DNA of 43,246 nt from Devosia sp. (GTDB taxonomy: Bacteria > Pseudomonadota > Alphaproteobacteria > Rhizobiales > Devosiaceae), in contig JAHCJW010000011.1 of assembly GCA_026126125.1 (NCBI GenBank), positions 1 through 43,246 on the forward strand, in the 5' to 3' direction. This document shows, one piece after another, positions 9,070 to 16,096 of this stretch. The notes beneath the pieces are model-generated. The model was given only the letters and a program-made list of their open reading frames with translations. It made no database searches and was not told the origin of the DNA. Within the stretch, counting starts at the first letter, position 1. Every line of letters starts with the position of its first letter. A program made the position numbers and the translations under genes.

Positions 9070-9176
9070 CTAAAGCGCGTGGCGATCTTTCAGATCAGCT
9101 CCCTGCGCTTTAACCCTTTGTTTTGCCGCATGTCTTTGTCCCGAAACCGGGGCCACTTTCGGGAGACATGCTCTAA
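9070..9176 (+). repeat. Mosaic palindromic repeat (RIME-like) before phoB
   Basis: The core is a nested hairpin. Outer arms are GCATGTCT (9128-9135) and AGACATGC (9164-9171); inner arms are CCCGAAA (9140-9146) and TTTCGGG (9157-9163). CTCTAAAGCGCG and CTCTAA mark the two edges. A related copy in the opposite orientation lies at 11775-11856. The shared words (CATGTCTTT, CCGAAACCGG, CACTTTCGG) resemble RIME elements of Rhizobium; this is recalled similarity, not a search result. Confidence 0.65.
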
Positions 9177-9189
9177 CGGGAGCACATCC

Positions 9190-9891
9190 ATGCCCGCAAC
9201 CATTCTTGTCGTCGAGGACGAAGGCGATATCGCCATTCTCCTGCGGTATAATCTCGAAGCAGAAGGCTTCCGTGTCGTAACCGCCGAAAGCGGCGACGAA
9301 GCCCAGCACGCCATTCAGGAAAAGCTGCCAGACCTGATCCTGCTCGACTGGATGCTGCCTGAAATCTCGGGCATCGAGCTCTGCCGGCGCCTGCGCGTCC
9401 GCGACGAGACCGCCCGCGTGCCGATCATCATGCTCACCGCCCGTGGCGAGGAGGAAGAACGCGTGCGGGGCCTGTCGACCGGCGCCGACGACTATGTGGT
9501 CAAACCCTTCTCGGTCCCCGAGCTGATGGCCCGCATCCACGCTTTGCTGCGTCGGGCCAACCCCAATCTCGTCACTGCCGCGCTCAAGGTCGGCGATCTC
9601 GAACTTGACCGCACCACGCACCGCGTACGTCGCTCCAGCCGCGACATCCATCTCGGCCCCACCGAATACCGCCTGCTCGAATATCTGATGCGCCATCCCG
9701 GCCGCGTTTATTCGCGCGAACAGCTTCTCGACGGTGTCTGGGGCAATGACGTCTATGTCGACGAGCGCACCGTCGACGTGCATATCGGGCGCCTGCGCCG
9801 CGCCATCAATCGCGGCCGCGAGACCGACCCCATCCGCACCGTTCGCGGCGCCGGCTACGCCTTCGACGAACGTTTCGGCCAGATGGCCTGA
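9190..9891 (+). CDS. phoB: Phosphate regulon response regulator PhoB
   Basis: A 233-residue OmpR-family transcription factor. The receiver domain (1 to ~120) has the acidic pocket E9-D10, phosphoacceptor D53 in LLDWMLP, T83 and K105 in VVKPF. The C-terminal winged-helix domain (~135-228) includes the conserved GPTEYRLLEYLMRHPGRVYSREQLLD stretch split over its helices and the RTVRGAGY end. When phosphorylated by PhoR it binds Pho boxes such as the one before pstS. The start is the ATG at 9190 with GGGAG at 9178-9182; the frame is open upstream through the repeat but that part is not protein-like. Its partner phoR is not in the window. Confidence 0.95.
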   Translation: MPATILVVEDEGDIAILLRYNLEAEGFRVVTAESGDEAQHAIQEKLPDLILLDWMLPEISGIELCRRLRVRDETARVPIIMLTARGEEEERVRGLSTGADDYVVKPFSVPELMARIHALLRRANPNLVTAALKVGDLELDRTTHRVRRSSRDIHLGPTEYRLLEYLMRHPGRVYSREQLLDGVWGNDVYVDERTVDVHIGRLRRAINRGRETDPIRTVRGAGYAFDERFGQMA

Positions 9892-9931
9892 GGCGCCCCC
9901 GGCCCCGCAGCCCGCTCTTACGAGGCCTGTG

Positions 9932-11563
9932 TCAGGGGCCGGCCTCCGGCCCGGGCCGCAAGGGCGTCACATCGTCGTGCGGCACGGTCTGCCGCTCGAT
10001 CATCCGATGCACCTGCGGCAGGCCTTCGCCCCGATGCAGCGTACGCAATTGCTCGATATTGTCCGCATCGGCCTTGGTGCGCCGCAGATTATGCCGAACA
10101 TAATCGATCCAGGTCGGCACGTGATAGCTCTCGACCCAGAGTTCAGGCTGCTCCAGATCGCGCAACAGCGCCCATTGGCGCGCGCCGTCGCGGATGCGGA
10201 TGCGCCGGCGCTCGGCCATCAGCCCCAGAAAGCGCGGAATATCCTCCTGGGCGATGCGATAATCGATCATCACCATGATCGGCCCGCTGCGCGGCCGCAG
10301 GTCCAGCTTCAGCAGCGGCTCGTTGAAAGTGTCGAGCGGATTGAGATCGCGCTGGTTGAATTGCGGCAGCGCCAGCCGCAGCCCGACAAGGCCGCACACC
10401 GCCAGCACGACGCTGGCGCAGACCAGCGCCCAGTCCGGTCCGACGGCATCGGCCACCGCGCCCCAGACCCAGCTGCCTGCCGCCATGCCGCCGAATGTCG
10501 CCGTCTGGTACAGCGAGAGCGCCCGCCCCACCACCCAGCGCGGCGAGGACAGCTGGATCGACACATTGAACAGCGAGAGCGCCAGCACCCAGCAGGCACC
10601 GGCCGGCAGCAGCATGATATGACTGAGCAGCGGGTTGCGGCTAAACCCCAACCCGATGCACGATACGGCAAAGCCGAAACAGGCCAGACGCACGATCACC
10701 TCATTGCTGAAGCGCTCGCGCACCGGGCCATTGATGAAAGCGCCAAGAATCGCGCCGAGCCCAAAACAGCCGAGCAGCGTGCCATAAACCAGCGCACCGC
10801 CGCCGACATAATCATTGGCCACCGAAGGCAACAGCGCCATGATGACGATGGCGGCAAGGCCGAAGAGAAAGCTGCGGAACAGCACGCTCAGCAGATTGGG
10901 CGACATCGACACATAGCGAATGCCGGCCCACATGGCGCTGCCCAGCCGTTCGCGCGGCAGCCGCGCCGGCGGCCGTTGCGGCTTCCAGCGCCAAAGCGCC
11001 GCGATCAGCGTCAGATAGGACAAGGCATTGACGGCAAAGGCGGCGCTCGCCCCGGCGAAGGCCACGATCACTCCGCCGACCGCCGGGCCGACGCTGCGCA
11101 TCATGTTGAAGCCCATGGCGTTGAGCGTCACCGCGCCGGGCAGATCCTCGCGCGGCACGATATCGCCCATCGAGGCCTGCCAGGACGGGTTGAACAGCGC
11201 CGTGCCGCAGCCGATAAGAAAGGTAAACGCCAACAGCAGCCATGGATTGAGCAGGCCGAGAAACGCCACCACCGCCAGCACCGCCGACACCACGGCCATG
11301 CCGATCTGGGCCACCAGCATCACACTACGCCGATCGAAATTATCGGCCAAAGCCCCGGCAGCAATGGAAAAAACCATGATCGGCAGGGTAACCGACGCCT
11401 GCACCAACGCCACCATATTGTACGAGGTGGTCAGCGTGGTCATCATCCAGCCCGCGCCGACCGACTGCACCAATCCTCCAAGATTGGACACCAGCGTCGC
11501 CAGCCAGAGCAGACGGAAATTCTCGTGGCGAAATGGCGCCAGAATGGATGGGCGCTCAGACAT
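9932..11563 (-). CDS. MFS exporter (MFS_3 type) with soluble C-terminal domain
   Basis: A 543-residue inner-membrane protein. Residues ~15-410 form about twelve transmembrane helices, with the MFS loop word GALADNFDRRSVM between helices 2 and 3. This part fits the MFS_3/EntS-like exporter group. Residues from ~427 onward are a hydrophilic ~115-residue domain that resembles the ferredoxin-like monooxygenase-type fold attached to many MFS_3 proteins (words LLRDLEQPELWVESYHVPTW and DYVRHN). The substrate is unknown. The start is the ATG at 11563 with GAGAG upstream; the longer open frame adds 35 unlikely residues. The gene is convergent with phoB, 40 bp apart. Confidence 0.85.
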   Translation of the reverse strand: MSERPSILAPFRHENFRLLWLATLVSNLGGLVQSVGAGWMMTTLTTSYNMVALVQASVTLPIMVFSIAAGALADNFDRRSVMLVAQIGMAVVSAVLAVVAFLGLLNPWLLLAFTFLIGCGTALFNPSWQASMGDIVPREDLPGAVTLNAMGFNMMRSVGPAVGGVIVAFAGASAAFAVNALSYLTLIAALWRWKPQRPPARLPRERLGSAMWAGIRYVSMSPNLLSVLFRSFLFGLAAIVIMALLPSVANDYVGGGALVYGTLLGCFGLGAILGAFINGPVRERFSNEVIVRLACFGFAVSCIGLGFSRNPLLSHIMLLPAGACWVLALSLFNVSIQLSSPRWVVGRALSLYQTATFGGMAAGSWVWGAVADAVGPDWALVCASVVLAVCGLVGLRLALPQFNQRDLNPLDTFNEPLLKLDLRPRSGPIMVMIDYRIAQEDIPRFLGLMAERRRIRIRDGARQWALLRDLEQPELWVESYHVPTWIDYVRHNLRRTKADADNIEQLRTLHRGEGLPQVHRMIERQTVPHDDVTPLRPGPEAGP

Positions 11564-11774
11564 CGGGCCTCTCAACTCTCCTCCCTTTCTCTCATGGTCC
11601 ACCGGAGAACGCTTGGCAAGGGGGTGATCTCCACCAAGACGCGCCGCCCCGAGGCGAACGGTTGGCATTCGACCAATAAGGCCGCAAAGCGGCTGTGCCT
11701 CTATGGCTCGGATTCGTTGGAATAGGCTTGCTGACTGGCCTCGAGCGAAAAGCGCCCCTCAAAGCCTTGTCGCC

Positions 11775-11856
11775 TGCGCTTGAAGCGTGTTTGCCGAAAG
11801 TGGGAGCCGGTTTCGGGAAAAAGACATGTGACCCGAAAGAAACGCGACGCGCTTAA
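11775..11856 (-). repeat. Mosaic palindromic repeat (RIME-like), second copy
   Basis: Read on the minus strand this matches the core of the element at 9070-9176 (AAGCGCGT, CATGTCTTTTTCCCGAAACC, CCACTTTCGG). The arms CCGAAA (11794-11799) and TTTCGG (11811-11816) form the hairpin. It is the main content of the 462-bp gap 11564-12025 between the MFS and aldehyde dehydrogenase genes. Otherwise that gap shows only the dehydrogenase terminator. Confidence 0.6.
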
Positions 11857-11969
11857 GGCCCCCGCCTCGAAGACAGGTGAAATCAGCAGCCCATTCGCGC
11901 TGTGAGAATTCACTCACACTACCGAACCGTTCACCCCTCACCTGCCGCCTTCTACGCAGATGAGCGCAG

Positions 11970-12001
11970 CGCGAAAAACAAACGGGGCCCGCGGGCCCCG
12001 T
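11970..12001 (-). terminator. Rho-independent terminator of the dehydrogenase operon
   Basis: A perfect 20-bp palindrome at 11982-12001 (core GGGGCCCGCGGGCCCC) is followed on the minus strand by a T-rich stretch (complement of GAAAAACAAA, 11973-11982). It lies 24 bp past the stop of the aldehyde dehydrogenase gene. Confidence 0.8.
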
Positions 12002-12025
12002 CCCAATGTTTCGTCCGGTAAGACC

Positions 12026-13465
12026 TCAGCCCGCTGCGGTATAGGCGGTCTTGACCACGGTGAAGAACTCGGCCGCATATCTGCCCTGCTCGCGCGGGCC
12101 ATAGGAAGAACCCTTGCGCCCGCCGAACGGCACGTGGAAATCGACGCCGGCGGTTGGCACGTTGACCATCACCATGCCTGCTTCCGAATTACGCTTGAAG
12201 TGGGTCGCATATTTCAGCGACGTGGTGACGATGCCGGCCGAAAGGCCAAAATCGGTGTCATTAGCTATCGCCAGCGCCTCTTCATAATCCTTCACCTTGA
12301 TCACCGCCGCCACCGGCCCGAAGATTTCCTCGCGCGCAATCCGCATCTGGTTGGTGACGCCGGTGAACAGCGCCGGCTGCAGGAAATAGCCTTCGGTTTC
12401 GCGGTTGACGCGATTGCCACCCGCGCGCAACTCGGCGCCTTCCTGCTGGCCGATGTCGATATAGTCCATATCCTGCTTGAGCTGGATCGAATCCACCACT
12501 GGCCCGATCTCGGTGTCCTTGGCCAAGGCGTCGCCCACGCGCAGATTCTTGGTCCGCTCGCACAGCGCCTCCACGAATTTGTCGTGAATGCCCTCGGTGA
12601 CGATGACGCGCGAGGCGGCGGTGCAGCGCTGGCCGGTCGAGAAGAAGGCCGATTGCGCCACGGTTTCGACGGCAATCTTGAGATCAGCGTCATCGAGCAC
12701 GATGGTGGGGTTCTTGCCGCCCATTTCCAGCTGGAACTTGCGATTGTGCTCGATCGAGGCGGCGGCGACCCGCTTGCCCGTGCCCACCGAACCGGTGAAG
12801 CTGATCGCCGTCACGTCCTTGCTGTCGAGCAGGGTCTGGCCGACCACCGAACCCTTGCCCATGACCAGGTTCAGCACGCCCTTGGGCAGACCGGCGCGCA
12901 CCAGAATGTCCACGATGGCCCAGGTCGACCCGGGCACCAGGTCGGCCGGCTTGATCACTACCGTGTTGCCATAGGCCAGCGCCGGGGCGATCTTCCAGGC
13001 CGGAATGGCGATGGGGAAATTCCACGGCGTGATAATGCCGATCACACCCAGCGGCTCACGGGTGACTTCGACGCCGACGCCTGGACGCACCGACGGCAGC
13101 ACTTCACCGGCAAGACGCAGCACTTCACCGGCGAAGAAGTCGAAGATCTGGCCGGCGCGGGTGACTTCGCCGATGCCTTCAGGCAGGGTCTTGCCCTCTT
13201 CGCGGCTCAAAAGCTCGCCCAGTTCCTGCTTGCGAGCCAGGATTTCGTCGGCGGTCTTTCGCAGAATGGCGTGGCGCTCGAGAATGCCCGAACGCGACCA
13301 GGCCGGGAACGCTGCCTTGGCGGCGGCGATCGCCTGCTTGGTTTCCTCGGCCGTTGCCCGGGCATAGACACCGACGACATCCTTGAGATTGGACGGGCTG
13401 ATATTTTCGACCCCATCGGTGCCCACCCATGCGCCGTCAATGAGATTCTTGTGCAATTCGGTCAT
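12026..13465 (-). CDS. Alpha-ketoglutarate (2,5-dioxopentanoate) semialdehyde dehydrogenase
   Basis: A 479-residue cytoplasmic NAD(P)+ aldehyde dehydrogenase. The catalytic Cys281 sits in STGQRCTAASR, the general base Glu247 in LEMGGKNP, and the oxyanion Asn149 in TPWNF. The C-terminal FGGRKGSSYGPREQG is typical of the KGSADH group, which oxidises alpha-ketoglutarate semialdehyde to alpha-ketoglutarate in pentose, glucarate or hydroxyproline catabolism. It is the second gene of a two-gene unit, 91 bp after an FAH-family dehydratase, and this pairing points to the Weimberg pathway. The start is the ATG at 13465 with AAAGG upstream. Succinate-semialdehyde dehydrogenase is the main alternative. 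Confidence 0.85.
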   Translation of the reverse strand: MTELHKNLIDGAWVGTDGVENISPSNLKDVVGVYARATAEETKQAIAAAKAAFPAWSRSGILERHAILRKTADEILARKQELGELLSREEGKTLPEGIGEVTRAGQIFDFFAGEVLRLAGEVLPSVRPGVGVEVTREPLGVIGIITPWNFPIAIPAWKIAPALAYGNTVVIKPADLVPGSTWAIVDILVRAGLPKGVLNLVMGKGSVVGQTLLDSKDVTAISFTGSVGTGKRVAAASIEHNRKFQLEMGGKNPTIVLDDADLKIAVETVAQSAFFSTGQRCTAASRVIVTEGIHDKFVEALCERTKNLRVGDALAKDTEIGPVVDSIQLKQDMDYIDIGQQEGAELRAGGNRVNRETEGYFLQPALFTGVTNQMRIAREEIFGPVAAVIKVKDYEEALAIANDTDFGLSAGIVTTSLKYATHFKRNSEAGMVMVNVPTAGVDFHVPFGGRKGSSYGPREQGRYAAEFFTVVKTAYTAAG

Positions 13466-13556
13466 AGCAGAGGCCTTTCGGAAGTCTGAAGCAATCAAGT
13501 TTGAACCGGTCAATGACGATGGCAACGCGACCCGTTTCCATCGGCCTATTGCCGAT

Positions 13557-14708
13557 CTAGAGCAGGTCAGCGCGCGCGAGGTCGCGCAGCAAATGGCTGG
13601 TCCCATAGGTCCAGGGCGGACAAACCGTCGACAGGTTCACCCTGTTGGTAAGCCGGCCCAGCGTCGGCGTCGAGATGGAGACGGTGTCGCCGATCTTGTG
13701 GGTAAAGCCCTTACCCTCGCCATCGCGGTCCTTCACTGGCGCGAACATCGTGCCCAGATACAGCACCAGGCCATCGGGATATTGATGGTGCCGACCGGTC
13801 GTCGCCGCCACCAGCGAGGCGGGGGTGCGGGAAATCTGGCCCATATTGGAGTGCCCTTCGAGCACGAACCCGTCCTCACCCTCGACGTGCAGCGCAATTT
13901 CCGCCTGGCTGATGGTTTCAAGGGTGAAATCGCCGTCAAAGAGCCGGATGAACGGCCCCAGCGAAGCCGAGGCATTGTTGTCCTTGGCCTTGCCCAGCAG
14001 CAGCGCCGAGCGCCCCTCGACATCGCGGAGATTGACGTCATTGCCCAGCGTCGCGCCAATGATCGCGCCGTCACTGGTTACCAGCAGCGCCACTTCCGGC
14101 TCGGGATTGTTCCAGCTCGACACCGGATGCAGACCGACTTCGGCACCAAAGCCCACCGAACTCATTGGTTGGCCCTTGGTGAAGATTTCCGCGTCCGGAC
14201 CAATCCCCACTTCCAGATACTGGCTCCAGACGCCTTTCTCGATCAGCGCCGCCTTGACCTTCATGGCCGCATCGGACCCCGGCACCAATTCGCTGAGATC
14301 GGTGCCGATCAGCGTCAGGATTTCGCCGCGCAACGCATCGGCGCGCGACTTGTCCCCACGCGCCTGTTCCTCGATCACTCTTTCGAGCAGCGACACCACG
14401 AAGGTCACGCCCGAAGCCTTGATCGCCTGCAGATCGATGGGAGACAGAATGACAGGCCGATCCTCACGGGTCTTTCCGGCGATGGAATTGGAGAGGATGG
14501 CTTCTGCATCGCCCAGCGCGACCCCCGGTGCAGCGCGCACATGCTCCGCCGCCCGACCGCTTTCGGCGATATCGCGCACCGTGGCAAAACCCTTGGCGGT
14601 GATGTCGACCAAAGCGCCGTCGCGCACCGTGACGATGCGGGGATAGGCGTAGCCCGGCACCAGCGCTCGCCCCAGCAGGAGCCCGTCGGGAATAGTCTTG
14701 TCGCTCAT
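13557..14708 (-). CDS. FAH-family protein, likely 2-keto-3-deoxy-pentonate dehydratase (XylX-like)
   Basis: A 383-residue cytoplasmic enzyme of the fumarylacetoacetate hydrolase superfamily. The metal-binding Glu203 and Glu205 are in NNPEPEVAL and Asp224 in LGNDVNLRD. A ~140-residue N-terminal domain precedes the FAH fold, as in the 2-keto-3-deoxy-D-xylonate/L-arabonate dehydratases (Caulobacter XylX and relatives). These convert the keto-deoxy acid to alpha-ketoglutarate semialdehyde, the substrate of the dehydrogenase encoded just downstream. The exact sugar acid is not decided by sequence. The start is the ATG at 14708. A perfect inverted repeat (14775-14789) upstream may be the operator. 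The rest of the pathway is not in the window. Confidence 0.75.
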   Translation of the reverse strand: MSDKTIPDGLLLGRALVPGYAYPRIVTVRDGALVDITAKGFATVRDIAESGRAAEHVRAAPGVALGDAEAILSNSIAGKTREDRPVILSPIDLQAIKASGVTFVVSLLERVIEEQARGDKSRADALRGEILTLIGTDLSELVPGSDAAMKVKAALIEKGVWSQYLEVGIGPDAEIFTKGQPMSSVGFGAEVGLHPVSSWNNPEPEVALLVTSDGAIIGATLGNDVNLRDVEGRSALLLGKAKDNNASASLGPFIRLFDGDFTLETISQAEIALHVEGEDGFVLEGHSNMGQISRTPASLVAATTGRHHQYPDGLVLYLGTMFAPVKDRDGEGKGFTHKIGDTVSISTPTLGRLTNRVNLSTVCPPWTYGTSHLLRDLARADLL

Positions 14709-14774
14709 GTCCGCCCCATTCAATGATGCAGAGTGACTACCCCGCGTGACCAGGCCATGCAAGCCAATCCTGGA

Positions 14775-14789
14775 ATAAGTCATACTTAT
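14775..14789 (-). promoter_or_regulatory. Putative operator for the FAH/KGSADH operon
   Basis: Perfect inverted repeat ATAAGT-CAT-ACTTAT, 67 bp upstream of the minus-strand ATG at 14708 and in the divergent region with the SIMPL gene. The GT-N3-AC centre is the core expected for FadR-type GntR repressors, which often control sugar-acid genes. No regulator gene is adjacent. Confidence 0.45.
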
Positions 14790-14904
14790 GGCCAGGCCCG
14801 GGCTAAACGTAAATGCCCGTGGCCATTCAGTTCTGGTTCATCCACGCCGCAATACTGACGTATTGCACGAGGAAAGGTCCTCATGCACGACTAAGGAGTT
14901 TGCC

Positions 14905-15621
14905 ATGCGTCTGTTGAGCGCACTCGTCCCCATCGCCCTCATTGCTACCGCCTTGCCCGCTTATGCCGGCTCGATCGTCATCGACGGACGCGGCGAGGTC
15001 CGCGCGACGCCCGATATGGCCACCATCAATTCCGGTGTCACCACCCAGGGCGCCACCGCTCGCGAAGCGCTGGATGCCAACACCGCCGCCATGAGCGAAT
15101 TGATCGCCGCCCTCAAGGAGGCGGGCATCGAAGCGCGCGACATCCAGACGTCGGGCTTCTCGGTCAACCCCAACTATGTCTATTCCGACGCCCGCGACGA
15201 AAACGGCTATTCCCTGCCCCCCAAGGTCAATGGCTATCAGGTATTCAATACGGTCAACGTCGTGGTGCGCGACCTTGCTGATCTCGGCGCCATCCTCGAC
15301 AAATCCGTCACCATCGGCGCCAATACCATCAACGGGGTGAGCTTCTCGGTCGCCGATCCGGCCGAACTCTATAACGAAGCCCGCAAGTCCGCCTTCGCCG
15401 ACGCCCGCGCCAAGGCCGAGCTTTACGCCGCCGCCGCCGGCGCCACGCTGGGCGAGCTGGAATCGATCGTGGAAAGCCAAGGCTATAACAGCCCCGAGCC
15501 ATACCCGATGTATGCGCGGGCCGAGATGGCCGCCTCGGCGCCCGTGCCGGTCGAAGCGGGCGAAGTCAGCTTCGCCATCACCGTCAAGGTCGAGTGGGAT
15601 TTGGACAACACCGGCAAGTAA
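14905..15621 (+). CDS. SIMPL (DUF541) domain periplasmic protein
   Basis: A 238-residue protein with a clear signal peptide (1 to ~22, ending PAYA). The rest is one SIMPL/DUF541 domain: it opens with IVIDGRGEVRATPDMATINSG-like residues, has the YQVFNTVNVVVRDL strand in the middle, and closes with a C-terminal beta strand. Members are periplasmic or outer-membrane-associated and poorly understood (Brucella BP26/Omp28 is an immunodominant member). The start is the ATG at 14905, 6 bp after TAAGGAG. Transcribed divergently from the FAH/KGSADH unit. Confidence 0.85.
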   Translation: MRLLSALVPIALIATALPAYAGSIVIDGRGEVRATPDMATINSGVTTQGATAREALDANTAAMSELIAALKEAGIEARDIQTSGFSVNPNYVYSDARDENGYSLPPKVNGYQVFNTVNVVVRDLADLGAILDKSVTIGANTINGVSFSVADPAELYNEARKSAFADARAKAELYAAAAGATLGELESIVESQGYNSPEPYPMYARAEMAASAPVPVEAGEVSFAITVKVEWDLDNTGK

Positions 15622-15688
15622 TCGGTGCATCGTCCCGGTTCTGCCACGTTTCGGCCCAATCCACCCTGACATAGGGCATTCGCGTAAT

Positions 15689-15710
15689 GGCCCCGCAATC
15701 TTGCGGGGCC
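15689..15710 (+). terminator. Hairpin downstream of the SIMPL gene
   Basis: Perfect 10-bp stem GGCCCCGCAA/TTGCGGGGCC with a 2-nt spacer, 67 bp past the SIMPL stop. The following sequence (TAAATATG) is AT-rich but has no T run. Most of the rest of the 475-bp gap 15622-16096 shows no gene; its right end carries the EcfG promoter. Confidence 0.55.
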
Positions 15711-15957
15711 TAAATATGCGGTCTTCCCGATTCCCCTCTCAACCGAGGGGCTCGGGCGGTGGGGGCGGTTATCCGTAGTCACCCCGTCCCCACCAACCCG
15801 TCCTCAGCCGGCGACTACTGATCCAGCCGATGCTCAGCGGTGGCAGATCTCCCATCTCCCAGCCGGAAATAATGAAGCCGAGCGCCCCTCGCCCGAACAG
15901 GAGCTCTGTCGGGCGCTATTCATTCGCCGTCGCTTTCCATCCTTCCCATTCTGGGCG

Positions 15958-15982
15958 GGAACTCTCCTTAAAACCCGACGTT
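15958..15982 (+). promoter_or_regulatory. EcfG (general stress) promoter of the OmpA-family gene
   Basis: GGAAC at 15958-15962, exactly 16 bp, then CGTT at 15979-15982: the consensus -35 and -10 of alphaproteobacterial EcfG sigma factors. It lies ~115 bp upstream of the ATG at 16097 and shares GGGAACTCTCC with the promoter at 18530. Confidence 0.7.
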
Positions 15983-16096
15983 TGAGAGTTTTAGCGCAGC
16001 TGCGGTCGAAATCCGGCCCCTTTCGCCATTCAGACTGCGTTCAGCAACAGGTCGCGATGTTCGGCCAAACCTGTCACCACGACGAAGGAAAGAATA

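Noticed and set aside
9734-11725. Plus-strand open frame of 663 codons opposite the MFS exporter
   Set aside because: Low-complexity His/Arg/Gln composition, no domain, and the start lies inside phoB. The minus-strand MFS protein explains the DNA.
11960-14726. Long plus-strand open frames opposite the aldehyde dehydrogenase and FAH genes
   Set aside because: Both are antisense to enzymes with intact catalytic residues, and their compositions are not protein-like.
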